Assembly: GCF_003994235.2 (NCBI RefSeq)
Contig: NZ_RYFG02000109.1
Location: 1 to 64,000 of the forward strand
Length of the DNA: 64,000 nt
Reading direction: 5' to 3'
From: Candidatus Methylobacter oryzae
GTDB taxonomy: Bacteria > Pseudomonadota > Gammaproteobacteria > Methylococcales > Methylomonadaceae
Shown here: positions 24,328 through 34,459 of the stretch, piece after piece
Position numbering within the stretch: position 1 is the stretch's first letter
Layout of the letters: the number at the start of each line of letters is the position of its first letter
Notes under the pieces: generated by a model
What the model was told of the DNA's origin: nothing
Seen by the model: the letters and a program-made list of their open reading frames with translations, nothing else
Databases searched by the model: none
Made by a program: the position numbers and the translations under genes

Positions 24328-26190
24328 ATGCTGACAAAGATTAGAGAAAAAGCACAAGGTGCTTTTGCATGGGGTATTTTGATAATAATTTGTGTGCCTT
24401 TCGCTTTATGGGGTATTCAGAATTATCTGGATACCGGCGAAGAAGCTCCTGTCGCTTCCGTTGGCGATAAAGATTTTTTTCAGCGCGATGTTAACAGAGC
24501 TTATGAGCAATACGCCCAGAATCTTCAAGGAATGACCATAGATGAACAAAGTTTGAAAGCTCAAGCACTGCAAAAGCTAATAAAAGATGAAGTTTTACTT
24601 CAGTATGTACACGCTAAAGGCTTGGTTACAACTGATGATAGCGCCCGTGAGTTCATAAAATCCTTAACTTATTTTCAAGTTGACGGTAAGTTTGATGAAA
24701 AACGTTATAAGACAATGCTCAACTCCCAAAAAATGTCTTCTAACGAATTTGTAAGCAGGATTAAAAATGCACTGATCATGGAGCAGTTTCAGCGCAGCAT
24801 CATAGATAGCAGTTTCGCGACGAAATATGATGTCGAGAGTTTTTTCAAGATTCAAAACCAACAACGCAATGTAGATTACGTTAATGTTGCGTTGCAAAAG
24901 CCGGCAGAGCAGCCCTCAGAAGAAGAAATAACAACCTACTATCAGCAACATCAGGATGCTTATCAAACGCCCGAGCAAGTTTCTGTAGAGTACGTAGAGC
25001 TATCGCTTGAAGACATAGCAAAAACAATAGCAGTAACCGATGATAAGTTGAAGACTTTCTATGAAGAGCAAAAAGATCAATTTACCACTCCTGAGCGGAG
25101 AAAAATCAGCCATATCCTATTCGCAATCAACGATAAAACCGACGAAAAAACCGCGTTGGAAAAAGCCCTAAAAGCAAAACAGGAACTGGCGAATAAAGAT
25201 TTTTCCGCTTTAGCGGCGGAAGTCTCCGACGATAAGTTAACCGCTAAAACAGGCGGCGATTTAGGTCTTTTTAATGTGGGCGTCATGGAGAAGTCATTTG
25301 AAGACGCGGCAAGCTCTTTGAAATTAGGTGAGGTTTCAAATCCGGTTAAATCGGCGTTTGGTTATCATTTGATTAAAGTAACAGAGCTGGCACCGGGTGA
25401 AGTTAAACCGTTCGACGCAGTTAAAAATGAAGTCACCAAGGCTTATCAAAAAGCTCAGGCAGAAAATGCCTTTTATCAAGCGGGCGAAACTTTAACTGAA
25501 ATGAGCTATGAACACCCTGATAATCTGAAAACAGTGGCGGATGCTTTGGGCATTACCATTAAGAAATCGGAGACGTTTACCAGAGATAAAGGTGAAAGCA
25601 TTGCTGCCGATGAAAAGGTGCGTAATACAGCCTTCACTGAAGAAGTTCTGCAGGGCAATAATAGTACGCCTATTGAGCTGGGAACCGATCGCTTGGTTGT
25701 ATTAAGAATGCAGGAGCATAAGCCGGCAGCAGCGAAAGAATTAAAAGATGTAAAACAGGAGATAGCCAGCACCTTATTGACGGATAAGGCCAAGCAACAA
25801 GCTATTGATACCGCCAAAAAAATTAAGGCCAGATTGCAGGTAGGAGAAGCCATTCAAACTGTTGCTGCTGAATACAAACTGCCAGTAAAAACAGTGGCTG
25901 GGTTAACGCGCACTAAAGAAGACGTGCCGTTGCCACTGGCCCAGGCTATTTTTAAGGCCGCCAAACCTGTTGGCGGTAAACCGACTGTCTTTATTGCCGA
26001 ATTACCGGCAGGTGAACAAGTGGTTGTAAGTTTGTCGAAGGTAACGGAAGGTGCAATGACTGAAAATGACAAAAAGCAGATGGAACTGGCGACCAAGAAT
26101 ATTGCCAGAGCTTTCGGTCAGGCTGAATTCAATGCATTGATAAACAGCTTAGAGGCAGAAGCCGACGTGTCGGTCAGACAGCCTAAGTAA
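24328..26190 (+). CDS. ppiD: periplasmic folding chaperone PpiD (SurA-like)
   Basis: 620 aa, inner-membrane-anchored chaperone at the Sec exit. One N-terminal membrane segment (about residues 12-32, AFAWGILIIICVPFALWGI), a SurA_N-like helical part (about 45-190), a parvulin PPIase domain (about 255-355, RRKISHILFAIND through PVKSAFGYHLIKV), and a second weaker parvulin-like C-terminal part. The length matches E. coli PpiD. The gene follows hupB and tRNAs as in related genomes and ends at a strong bidirectional terminator. Confidence 0.95.
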   Translation: MLTKIREKAQGAFAWGILIIICVPFALWGIQNYLDTGEEAPVASVGDKDFFQRDVNRAYEQYAQNLQGMTIDEQSLKAQALQKLIKDEVLLQYVHAKGLVTTDDSAREFIKSLTYFQVDGKFDEKRYKTMLNSQKMSSNEFVSRIKNALIMEQFQRSIIDSSFATKYDVESFFKIQNQQRNVDYVNVALQKPAEQPSEEEITTYYQQHQDAYQTPEQVSVEYVELSLEDIAKTIAVTDDKLKTFYEEQKDQFTTPERRKISHILFAINDKTDEKTALEKALKAKQELANKDFSALAAEVSDDKLTAKTGGDLGLFNVGVMEKSFEDAASSLKLGEVSNPVKSAFGYHLIKVTELAPGEVKPFDAVKNEVTKAYQKAQAENAFYQAGETLTEMSYEHPDNLKTVADALGITIKKSETFTRDKGESIAADEKVRNTAFTEEVLQGNNSTPIELGTDRLVVLRMQEHKPAAAKELKDVKQEIASTLLTDKAKQQAIDTAKKIKARLQVGEAIQTVAAEYKLPVKTVAGLTRTKEDVPLPLAQAIFKAAKPVGGKPTVFIAELPAGEQVVVSLSKVTEGAMTENDKKQMELATKNIARAFGQAEFNALINSLEAEADVSVRQPK

Positions 26191-26208
26191 AACCGCTGAA
26201 GTAGAAAT

Positions 26209-26238
26209 AAAAAAGGGAGCTTTTAAGCTCCCTTTTTT
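26209..26238. terminator. bidirectional terminator between ppiD and fabI
   Basis: AAAAAGGGAGCTT and AAGCTCCCTTTTTT form a stem with A- and T-tracts on both sides, serving the convergent ppiD and fabI genes. Confidence 0.9.
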
Positions 26239-26256
26239 GTGCCGGTATTTTTTGTA

Positions 26257-27039
26257 TTAAGACGCAGCTAAACCGGCAATGTTATAGCCGCAATCGACAA
26301 ACGTGACTTCGCCGGTAACACCCGAAGCCAGGTCCGAACACATAAATGCCGCGACATTACCGACTTCTTCAATGGTGACGTTTCTTCTTAAAGGCGCAGT
26401 ATCGGCTGCCTTGCTGAGCATCGCTTTAAAGTTATTGATGCCGGATGCGGCTAAAGTCCTGATCGGGCCTGCGGAAATAGCATTGACCCGGGTTCCTTCA
26501 GCGCCCAAGGCTGCCGCCATATAGCGGACATTGGCTTCCAGGCTGGCTTTAGCGACGCCCATCACGTTATAGTTAGGAATAGCCCGGTCGGCACCTAAAT
26601 AACTCAGCGTTAATAATGAACCGTTACGCCCTTGCATCATCGAACGTCCGGCTTTTGCCAGTGCGGTAAAGCTGTAGGAGCTGATGTCGTGGGCAATCTG
26701 GAAGTTTTCTCTGGTTGTCGCATTGACGTAATCGCCATCCAGCGCGTCGCGTGGAGCAAAAGCCACGGAATGTACGATGCAGTCCAAACCGTCCCAGTGT
26801 TCACCCAGTTTTTTAAATACGTTGTCGATATGTTCGTCGCTGCTGACATCGCATTCAATAGTAATGTTGGAATTGCATTGTTCAGCCATTTCCTCGACGC
26901 GACTTTGCAGCTTATCATTCTGAAAGGTAAAAGCTAATTCAGCTCCTTCGCGGTGCATCGCTTGGGCAATACCCCATGCAATTGAACGGTTACTGGCTAA
27001 ACCCACGATCAAGACGCGTTTGCCCTGCATAAAACCCAT
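26257..27039 (-). CDS. fabI: enoyl-[acyl-carrier-protein] reductase (NADH)
   Basis: 260 aa with start at 27039 ([13 protein letters not shown]), preceded by GGGAGATGATA; two codons upstream is another ATG. It performs the last reduction of the fatty-acid elongation cycle. The SDR-like NADH fold starts at the N-terminus with [10 protein letters not shown], and the FabI active-site arrangement Y-x6-K is in [11 protein letters not shown], with the earlier Tyr in LSYLGADRA. Normal length. The substrate-binding protein gene on the other strand starts less than 50 bp away, so promoters are compact. Confidence 0.96.
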   Translation of the reverse strand: MGFMQGKRVLIVGLASNRSIAWGIAQAMHREGAELAFTFQNDKLQSRVEEMAEQCNSNITIECDVSSDEHIDNVFKKLGEHWDGLDCIVHSVAFAPRDALDGDYVNATTRENFQIAHDISSYSFTALAKAGRSMMQGRNGSLLTLSYLGADRAIPNYNVMGVAKASLEANVRYMAAALGAEGTRVNAISAGPIRTLAASGINNFKAMLSKAADTAPLRRNVTIEEVGNVAAFMCSDLASGVTGEVTFVDCGYNIAGLAAS

Positions 27040-27086
27040 TATCATCTCCCAATGTTTTTGTTGTTACAATAGAGCTTCAAGTATCT

Positions 27087-29285
27087 ATGACCCTTTTATT
27101 GATGTCCAGTCTTTTGTCTATGATGATGCAAACCTATAAAACGCATACGTTAATTCCGATATGGCTGGCGATATTTCTAGCTGTCTCGCCGTTATGCACG
27201 GCACCGGCATCGGCACAACTGAACAATCCTTATACTGAAGACGAGGGCAAACAAGCTGTTTTGTATGAATCATTTTCAGGACGTCCCAAGCATATGGATC
27301 CCGCTGTCGCTTACAGTTCCGATGAATATGCCTTTATCTCGCAGATTTACGAGCCTCCGTTTCAATACCATTACTTGAAAAGACCTTACCAAGTGGTGCC
27401 GCTAACCGCTACCCATATGCCGGAAGTAATTTATCTGGACCGGAAAGGTGAAAAGCTAGGTCAGGGTGTAAATGCCGGCGATATCGCATTTACAGATTAT
27501 GTGATTGAAATCCAGCCGGGCATTCGCTACCAGCCGCATCCTGCGCTGGCTCAAAATGCCCAAGGTGAGTATCAATATCACCAGTTGAATGAGGCACAAA
27601 TTGGCTCAGCTACATCGCTGAACGATTTTAAAGCCACCGGCTCGCGCGAACTTACTGCCGAAGACTATGTTTACCAAATCAAGCGTCTGGCGCATCCCAA
27701 AATCCAGTCGCCGATTGCTGAAATCATGAAGAACTATATTGTCGGTTTTGACGATTTTTCGAAACAGGTCAAAGATAAACCCAAGACCGCAATTAAGGAT
27801 TTGGCGATGGATAGTGCGACATCACTAAGCCGCTATCGATACCGTATCCGCATTAAAGGCAAATATCCGCAGTTTATCTATTGGCTGGCCATGCCGTTCT
27901 TTTCGCCGATGCCGTGGGAAGCGGATGTGTTTTATGACCAGCCGGGACTTGCAGACAAAAACATCACGCTGGACTGGTTCCCGATCGGTACCGGGCCTTA
28001 TTTGCTGGCGGAGAATAACCCGAACAGGCGCATGATCCTGACTAAAAATCCGTTATTCAATCATGAAACTTATCCGAGCGAAGGCGAGCCGGAAGACAGG
28101 CAAAAAGGCCTGCTGGCCGATGCCGGAAAACCGCTGCCGTTTATCGACAAAGTGGTTTTCATGCTGGAAAAAGAAACCATTCCCTATTGGACCAAGTTCC
28201 TGCAGGGCTATTACGACGCGTCGGGCATCGCCTCGGACAGCTTCGATCAGGCTGTACAATTCACCGGTAGCGGCGGCGTCGCGCTGACGCCGTCCTTGCT
28301 GGAAAAAGGCATCCAACTGCAAACGTCGGTAACGACCTCCAATTTTTATATGGGTTTTAACATGCTGGACGCGACCGTTGGCGGTGCTTCCGAGCAGGCT
28401 CGGAAGTTGCGTCAGGCGATTTCTATCGCGGTCGATTATGAAGAGTTTATCTCCATCTTCATGAACGGACGCGGTGTTGCGGCACAAGGCGCTTTGCCGC
28501 CCGGCATCTACGGATTTGCCGAAGGTAAAGAAGGGATCAACCCGTATGTTTACGAGTGGCAAGCCGAGAAGGCGCAACGCAAAAAAATCGAAGCCGCGCG
28601 GCAATTGATGGTCGAAGCCGGTTATGCCAACGGCATCGATCCGAAAACCAAAGAGGCGCTGATTCTGTACTTCGACACCACTGCCACTAGCGTTGACGAC
28701 CGCCCCAGAATGAACTGGTATCGCAAGCAATTCGAGAAACTGGGCATCAAACTGGTAATCCGCTCGACCGATTACAATCGTTTCCAGGAAAAGATGCGCA
28801 CCGGCAACGCCCAGCTATTTTTCTGGGGTTGGAATGCCGATTATCCCGATCCCGAGAACTTCTTTTTCCTATTGTACGGCCCTAATGCCAAGGTGCAATA
28901 CGGCGGCGAAAATGCCTCAAATTACCGGAATCCTGAGTTCGACCGCTTATTCGAGCAAATGCGCAACATGGATGACGGCGAGCAACGCTACCGGATTATC
29001 CAGCAGATGCAGGAAATAGTGCGCCGTGACGCGCCGTGGATTTTCGGCTTTCATCCTAAGAACTTTTCGCTGTTCCACGGCTGGTATAAAAACCTGAAAC
29101 CGAACCTGATGGCAAATAACCAACTTAAATATACCCGGTTGGATTCGGCGCTCAGGAACGAAAAAAGGCAGCAATGGAATCAACCGGTGTTTTGGCCTTT
29201 AGTGTTGGGCATTGTGGTATTTATCGCAATGTTAATCCCGGCGATTAACGCCTATCGCCGACGTAGCAAGGAAACCATTCAATGA
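27087..29285 (+). CDS. extracellular solute-binding protein of a peptide-type ABC importer
   Basis: 732 aa (shorter if translation begins at one of the ATGs at 27120-27128, which would place a cleaner signal peptide, MMQTYKTHTLIPIWLAIFLA, at the N-terminus). It is a family 5 (OppA/DppA/YejA-like) solute-binding protein: the mature part runs from NPYTEDEGKQ with ESFSGRPKHMDPA, TAEDYVYQIKRL and PIGTGPYLL. Unusually, residues about 703-723 form a C-terminal membrane helix (WPLVLGIVVFIAMLIPAI), so the protein is probably tethered. First gene of a four-gene importer operon, coupled to the permease by 4 nt. Confidence 0.88.
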   Translation: MTLLLMSSLLSMMMQTYKTHTLIPIWLAIFLAVSPLCTAPASAQLNNPYTEDEGKQAVLYESFSGRPKHMDPAVAYSSDEYAFISQIYEPPFQYHYLKRPYQVVPLTATHMPEVIYLDRKGEKLGQGVNAGDIAFTDYVIEIQPGIRYQPHPALAQNAQGEYQYHQLNEAQIGSATSLNDFKATGSRELTAEDYVYQIKRLAHPKIQSPIAEIMKNYIVGFDDFSKQVKDKPKTAIKDLAMDSATSLSRYRYRIRIKGKYPQFIYWLAMPFFSPMPWEADVFYDQPGLADKNITLDWFPIGTGPYLLAENNPNRRMILTKNPLFNHETYPSEGEPEDRQKGLLADAGKPLPFIDKVVFMLEKETIPYWTKFLQGYYDASGIASDSFDQAVQFTGSGGVALTPSLLEKGIQLQTSVTTSNFYMGFNMLDATVGGASEQARKLRQAISIAVDYEEFISIFMNGRGVAAQGALPPGIYGFAEGKEGINPYVYEWQAEKAQRKKIEAARQLMVEAGYANGIDPKTKEALILYFDTTATSVDDRPRMNWYRKQFEKLGIKLVIRSTDYNRFQEKMRTGNAQLFFWGWNADYPDPENFFFLLYGPNAKVQYGGENASNYRNPEFDRLFEQMRNMDDGEQRYRIIQQMQEIVRRDAPWIFGFHPKNFSLFHGWYKNLKPNLMANNQLKYTRLDSALRNEKRQQWNQPVFWPLVLGIVVFIAMLIPAINAYRRRSKETIQ

Positions 29286-30259
29286 CCCAATATATTATCC
29301 GGCGACTTTTATATAGCTTGCCCTTACTGATGGGCGTTAATATTTTAACTTTCGTGTTGTTTTTCGTCGTTAACAGTCCGGACGATATGGCGAGGATGCA
29401 ACTGGGACAAAAACACGTCACCGAGCAAGCCATTGCAAACTGGAAGCACCAGCACGGCTACGATATGCCGTTGCTTTGGAATAGCGATGAGCCGGCCGAG
29501 AAAAAAATTACCGAAACGATTTTTTACCAAAAATCGGTCGGCTTGTTCTTGTTCCGCTTTGGCGTATCCGATAGCGGCAGGAACATCGGCGCCGATATTA
29601 AAGAACGTGCCTGGCCCAGTCTGGCCGTGGCGCTGCCGACTTTGCTGGCCGGCTTGTTCGTGAACATCTGTTTTGCATTGATGATGGTACTGTTCCGCAA
29701 TTCTTACCTGGAACATGGAGGTATCGTGTCGTGCGTGATTTTGATGTCGATTTCGTCGCTGTTTTATATCATCGGCGGGCAGTTTTTGATCGGTAAGTTA
29801 TTAAGACTGGTGCCTATTTCGGGATACGACGGCGGTTTCGCAGCGGTTAAGTTCCTGATCTTGCCGGTGCTGATCGGCGTATTTTCGGGTATCGGTTCCG
29901 GCGTTCGTTGGTACCGGACCTTATTTTTAGAAGAAGTCGAAAAAGATTATGTCCGTACCGCCAGAGCCAAGGGCTTAAGCGAAACTCAAGCTCTATTCCG
30001 GCACGTGTTGCCGAATGCGATGATCCCGATTTTGACCGGAGTCGTCGTGGTGTTGCCGCTGCTGTTCATGGGCAGCCTGATCATGGAATCGTTTTTCAGT
30101 ATTCCCGGCTTGGGCAGCTATACCATCGATGCGATCAACAGCCAGGATTTCGCGATTGTCCGGGCAATGGTTTTCCTCGGTTCGGTGCTATACGTGATCG
30201 GGCTGTTGCTGACCGATATTTCCTATACATTGGTCGATCCGCGCGTGAGGTTAGCGTAA
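29282..30259 (+). CDS. ABC peptide importer permease 1 (DppB/YejB type)
   Basis: 325-aa inner-membrane protein. It starts MTQYIIRRLLYSLPLLMGVNILTF, the typical DppB/OppB N-terminus, and has the EAA-loop VRTARAKGLSETQALFRHVLPNAMIPI that contacts the ATPase, followed by SLIMESFFSIPGLG. About six hydrophobic segments. Its start overlaps the binding-protein stop by 4 nt, and its stop overlaps the next permease by 1 nt (TAATG). Confidence 0.93.
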   Translation: MTQYIIRRLLYSLPLLMGVNILTFVLFFVVNSPDDMARMQLGQKHVTEQAIANWKHQHGYDMPLLWNSDEPAEKKITETIFYQKSVGLFLFRFGVSDSGRNIGADIKERAWPSLAVALPTLLAGLFVNICFALMMVLFRNSYLEHGGIVSCVILMSISSLFYIIGGQFLIGKLLRLVPISGYDGGFAAVKFLILPVLIGVFSGIGSGVRWYRTLFLEEVEKDYVRTARAKGLSETQALFRHVLPNAMIPILTGVVVVLPLLFMGSLIMESFFSIPGLGSYTIDAINSQDFAIVRAMVFLGSVLYVIGLLLTDISYTLVDPRVRLA

Positions 30260-31590
30260 TGGCCGTATTATGGACAGATGCACTAATCTACTTACTGATG
30301 GCCGTGATACTGGCATTGGGATTGTACCTGCGCGGCAAGGAACACGTTCAACGCCCGTTGCGGCAAATTGGGCGCAGCAAAATCGGCATGGTCTCGCTGG
30401 TGGTGCTGCTGTTTTTTTTGGCGGTCGGTTTGCTCGACTCTCTGCATTTTAGAAAAAATAACGAGATTGTCAGTTTATTGGATGTTTGGGCTGCGCCGTT
30501 ACGGGAGCATGGCGAGAAAACCTACTCCGCGCCTTTTGCAACCAAGCTGTATAGCAAGGAAATGATGACTCAGGCAGACGGAACAATGCAATGGGATTAT
30601 CCGAGGCTGGAGTTCGGCGGCAAACATTTAGCTAATCCCGAGACCGAAAAAATCCCCGACATTTTACAAAAAGCAGTGTACGGATTATTTCAAGGCGCCA
30701 GCCTGATCGGTTTTTTCCTGTTTATGGTTTGGCTTTTATATCCGTCGAAGTTCCAGCGCCTGATGCGCAATGCGACATTAAAGGCCGTGTTGGCCGTCGT
30801 GCTGGTCATCGTCTCGTTGAGCTATGCGTTAATTTATCTATCCGGTTATTACCACGTGTTCGGCACCGACAAAGTCGGCGAGGACGTGTTTTACCAGACG
30901 ATAAAAAGCATACGCACCGGCCTGGTCATCGGCACGTTGACGACATTAATCATGCTGCCGATGGCGATTATCTTCGGCATCTTGGCCGGTTATTTTCGCG
31001 GCTGGGTCGACGACGTGATCCAGTACGTTTACACGACGCTGAACTCGATTCCCGGCGTGTTGCTGATCGCGGCCTCGATTTTGATGGTGCAAGTGTATAT
31101 GGCCAATCATGAATCCGCGTTTACCAGCGTGATCGCCAGGGCCGATATGCGCTTATTGTTTTTATGCATGATCCTGGGCGTGACCAGTTGGACCGGTTTG
31201 TGCCGCTTGCTCCGGGCCGAAACGCTAAAACTCAGGGAGATGGAATACGTGCAGGCGGCGCAGGCCTTGGGCGTCAAACAGGGAACGATCCTGATGCGCC
31301 ATATCCTGCCTAACGTGATGCATATCGTATTGATTTCCGTCGTATTGGATTTCAGCTCATTGGTGCTGGCTGAAGCGGTGCTGTCGTATATCAACATCGG
31401 CGTCGACCCGACCACGCATAGCTGGGGCAATATGATTAACGGTGCGCGGCTGGAGATGGCGCGCGATCCTGTGGTTTGGTGGTCGCTGGCGGCCGCTTTT
31501 GTGTTTATGTTCGCGCTGGTGCTGGCGGCCAATTTGTTTGCCGATGTGGTGCAAGATGCGTTCGATCCGAGACGGAGCGGCAATGAATAA
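30259..31590 (+). CDS. ABC peptide importer permease 2 (DppC/YejE type)
   Basis: 443 aa, starting MAVLWTDALIYLL at 30259 on the TAATG overlap with permease 1. It is longer than typical DppC or YejE (300-340 aa): about 130 extra residues, with an additional membrane segment and a soluble stretch near residues 70-140, precede the conserved core. The core contains GTDKVGEDVFYQT and the EAA loop VQAAQALGVKQGTILMRHILPNVMHIVL, with SLVLAEAVLSYINIGV near the end. It forms the heterodimeric channel with permease 1. Confidence 0.92.
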   Translation: MAVLWTDALIYLLMAVILALGLYLRGKEHVQRPLRQIGRSKIGMVSLVVLLFFLAVGLLDSLHFRKNNEIVSLLDVWAAPLREHGEKTYSAPFATKLYSKEMMTQADGTMQWDYPRLEFGGKHLANPETEKIPDILQKAVYGLFQGASLIGFFLFMVWLLYPSKFQRLMRNATLKAVLAVVLVIVSLSYALIYLSGYYHVFGTDKVGEDVFYQTIKSIRTGLVIGTLTTLIMLPMAIIFGILAGYFRGWVDDVIQYVYTTLNSIPGVLLIAASILMVQVYMANHESAFTSVIARADMRLLFLCMILGVTSWTGLCRLLRAETLKLREMEYVQAAQALGVKQGTILMRHILPNVMHIVLISVVLDFSSLVLAEAVLSYINIGVDPTTHSWGNMINGARLEMARDPVVWWSLAAAFVFMFALVLAANLFADVVQDAFDPRRSGNE

Positions 31591-33208
31591 CCCGGTATTG
31601 GCTGTCGAACAGCTTCGCGTTACGTTCAATCACCGCCAGACGGTGGTTGACGGTATCAGTTTTGACATTCATGCCGGCGAAACGTTTGCGCTGGTCGGCG
31701 AGTCGGGGTCCGGTAAATCGATGACCGCATTGTCGGTGCTCAGACTGCTGCCGAATAATGCCCGGATTAATGCCGATGCCATCAAGCTGCATGGTGAAAA
31801 CCTGCTGAAGCATTCCGAGTTTGAGCTTTGCAAAATTCGCGGCCGGCGTATCGGTTTGATTTTCCAGGACCCGATGTCCTCGCTGAATCCGGTCATGACG
31901 ATAGGCAGCCAGATTGAAGAGGTCGTCAAGCTGCATTTCAATTTGTCTAAGCCCGAACTGAAACAACGGGCGCTGGAACTGTTACGGCAAGTCGAAATAC
32001 CGGCCCCCGAACAACGCGTTAAAGATTACCCGCACCAGTTGTCCGGCGGCCAGCGCCAGCGGGTGATGATCGCGATAGCTCTGGCGGGTCAGCCTGACTT
32101 GCTGATTGCCGACGAACCAACCACATCGCTGGACGTGACGATTCAGGCGCAAATCCTGTCATTGCTGAAAACTATCCAGCAAAAAACCGGCATGGCGTTA
32201 TGGCTGATCAGCCATGACTTGGCGCTGGTGTCCAGCATCGCAGACCGGGTAGCGGTCATGCAGCAGGGCAAAATTGTCGAAACCGGCGCTACGGCCGAGT
32301 TTTTCGCTAATCCGCAGCATCCTTACACGCAAAAGTTATTGGGCGCATTGCCGTCGATGAGCAGTTGCGCCAACCGTGCCGCCGATGACAAGCCGCCGCT
32401 GTTGCAAGTCAGCGATTTTTACTGCCATTACCCGATACGAAAAGGCATCTTTAAGCGGATTGTCGATTACGTGCGGGCCGTCGATGGCGTCAGCTTTACT
32501 ATACAGCAAGGCAAAACGCTGGCCTTGGTCGGCGAGTCCGGTTGCGGCAAAACTACGTTGGGCAAGAGTTTGTTAGGACTGATACCCGGCAGTGGGCGCG
32601 TTGTGATCAACGGCATTGAATTGAATGCGTTAAGCGGCGAAGCATTACGGCAACAGCGTGCGAATATCCAGATCGTGTTCCAGGACCCGTTTTCGTCGAT
32701 GAATCCGCGCATGTTGGTCGGCGACATCATCGCCGAAGGTATTAAAGCATTGCACCCGAACATCCGAGCCGAACAGCGCAAAACCAGGGTGCGGGAACTG
32801 TTACAGCAAGTCGGCTTGCCGGAAGATTCGGCGTTGCGCTATCCGCATGAGTTTTCCGGCGGCCAGCGCCAGCGCATCTGCATCGCCCGTGCATTGGCGG
32901 TCGATCCTAAATTGATTGTCTGCGACGAGCCGACCAGCGCGCTGGATGTATCGGTGCAGGCGCAGATTATCGAATTGCTGAAAGCCTTGCAGCGGGAAAA
33001 AGGCGTCAGCTATTTGTTTATTACTCACGATCTTGCGGTTGTTGGCGAAATCGCCGATGACGTCGCGGTAATGTATAAGGGCAAGATTATCGAGCAGGGC
33101 AGTGCGGCGGAAGTGTTGACGCAGCCCAAGCAGGCGTATACAAAAAAATTGCTGGCGGCCGTGCCGGTGCTGGACAAGCCTTTACAAAACACCTACGGCA
33201 CGGCGTAA
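31583..33208 (+). CDS. ABC peptide importer ATPase with two ATP-binding domains (YejF type)
   Basis: 541 aa with start at 31583 (MNNPVLAVEQLRV), overlapping the permease gene by 8 nt. Two complete nucleotide-binding domains: Walker A GESGSGKSMTALS and GESGCGKTTLGKS, signature LSGGQRQRVM and FSGGQRQRIC, Walker B LLIADEPT and LIVCDEPT. This DppD-DppF tandem fusion is the layout of YejF and of GsiA-like importers. Its 3' end overlaps the convergent tolC-like gene by 27 nt, so no terminator separates them. Confidence 0.95.
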   Translation: MNNPVLAVEQLRVTFNHRQTVVDGISFDIHAGETFALVGESGSGKSMTALSVLRLLPNNARINADAIKLHGENLLKHSEFELCKIRGRRIGLIFQDPMSSLNPVMTIGSQIEEVVKLHFNLSKPELKQRALELLRQVEIPAPEQRVKDYPHQLSGGQRQRVMIAIALAGQPDLLIADEPTTSLDVTIQAQILSLLKTIQQKTGMALWLISHDLALVSSIADRVAVMQQGKIVETGATAEFFANPQHPYTQKLLGALPSMSSCANRAADDKPPLLQVSDFYCHYPIRKGIFKRIVDYVRAVDGVSFTIQQGKTLALVGESGCGKTTLGKSLLGLIPGSGRVVINGIELNALSGEALRQQRANIQIVFQDPFSSMNPRMLVGDIIAEGIKALHPNIRAEQRKTRVRELLQQVGLPEDSALRYPHEFSGGQRQRICIARALAVDPKLIVCDEPTSALDVSVQAQIIELLKALQREKGVSYLFITHDLAVVGEIADDVAVMYKGKIIEQGSAAEVLTQPKQAYTKKLLAAVPVLDKPLQNTYGTA

Positions 33209-34459
33209 ATGCAGTGCGGCTAATGCGCCATCGTAACTGGCATTATTGAAGTTATCATGCGTAGTGGTCCGCAAATCCTCGGCTTTAAGCACGTCGGTAT
33301 TGGTAGACAAGCCCTGTTGGTAGCGGTCCATGGTCACTTTTAAATTCTCGTCGGCTTGCGCTATCGCTTGCTGGGTGACGGCAATGCGCTTTTGCGTTTC
33401 TTGAATATCCAGCCAGGCTTGGCGTACCTGCAACGCGATCATGCTCGATAAATCGTCCCGTTGTTCTTTTAACGCCATTGCTTGCCGGGTTAGCGCATCG
33501 CTACGATGACCGGAACTGCCGTCAAACAGTTTCCAGTCCATGCCGACGTTAGCCATCCACATCCCTTCAAAAGCCTGGTAGCGGTTTTCCTGGTATTGGT
33601 AGCCGCCGTTGACCGCGACCTGCGGCAGCAAACCGGCTTTTACGCTCTGCGCTTGTTGGCCTAGCGATTCGATTTGCTGTGCCAACGTGACCAGCTCCGG
33701 GCGCTGTTTTAATGCATTGCTGCTTAGCTCGTCCAACGCTCCTGGTGGGGTTTCGGGAACTTGATGAGCCAGCTTAACCTCATCGGCAAGATTCCGGTCC
33801 AGCAACTGGTTATAGCGCGCCTTGGCAATATCCAGTTGGTTATTGGTCAGCGTGACCCGCTGTTGGGCGTTAGCCAATTCAACATTGGCCGCCAGTACGT
33901 CATTGCGCGCAACCATGCCTTGCTCGAACAGGCTATTCACATCCTTCATGTGCTGCTCTAACGTGCCGACATGGCTAAGGGCAACCTGCAATAAGCTTTC
34001 GATACGCAATACCGCGATGTAGGCTTCCGCCACCTGCATTTTGATATTTAATACCGACGTCATTTCGTTGGACTGCACGGCCTGTAGCGATGCTTCAGCG
34101 GCATTGATATTGTGACTGATGCGGCCGCTGGTAAAAATCGGTACCGACGCAATCGCCTGGGCTTTGACGCTGCCGGCCTGGGCGGTGCTGAATTGCGCGG
34201 TCTGGCCGGCGATTTGCGTTTTCGCGGCCGGCGTTTCGCTGTATTGGGTATAGCCGCTGCTGACGTTCAAATCGGGCAGGCGTTGCCCTTGCGCCGATTG
34301 TAATTGCTGTTCTGACGCGCTGGTGTCGGCTTTTGCCGATTTGATCTGATGGTTGTTATTGAGCGCGCTGTTCCAGGCGTCTTCCAGTGTTTCCGCGCAA
34401 ACGTTTGTAGCCGTGCAGAACAGCAGTGCGGCGATTAAATGATTAGTACGATTACGCAT
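33182..34459 (-). CDS. TolC-family outer-membrane efflux protein
   Basis: 425 aa. Signal peptide residues 1 to about 22 (ending NVCA-ETLEDAW), then two repeats of the outer-membrane factor fold, with long coiled-coil helices rich in Gln/Ala (IESLLQVALSHVGTLEQHMKDVNSLFEQGMVARNDV in the first, and the matching DENLKVTMDRYQQGLSTNTDVLKAE in the second). It provides the outer-membrane tunnel for the EmrAB pump encoded divergently. Its start overlaps the tetR stop by 8 nt. The final residues overlap the importer ATPase gene on the other strand. Confidence 0.92.
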   Translation of the reverse strand: MRNRTNHLIAALLFCTATNVCAETLEDAWNSALNNNHQIKSAKADTSASEQQLQSAQGQRLPDLNVSSGYTQYSETPAAKTQIAGQTAQFSTAQAGSVKAQAIASVPIFTSGRISHNINAAEASLQAVQSNEMTSVLNIKMQVAEAYIAVLRIESLLQVALSHVGTLEQHMKDVNSLFEQGMVARNDVLAANVELANAQQRVTLTNNQLDIAKARYNQLLDRNLADEVKLAHQVPETPPGALDELSSNALKQRPELVTLAQQIESLGQQAQSVKAGLLPQVAVNGGYQYQENRYQAFEGMWMANVGMDWKLFDGSSGHRSDALTRQAMALKEQRDDLSSMIALQVRQAWLDIQETQKRIAVTQQAIAQADENLKVTMDRYQQGLSTNTDVLKAEDLRTTTHDNFNNASYDGALAALHLRRAVGVL

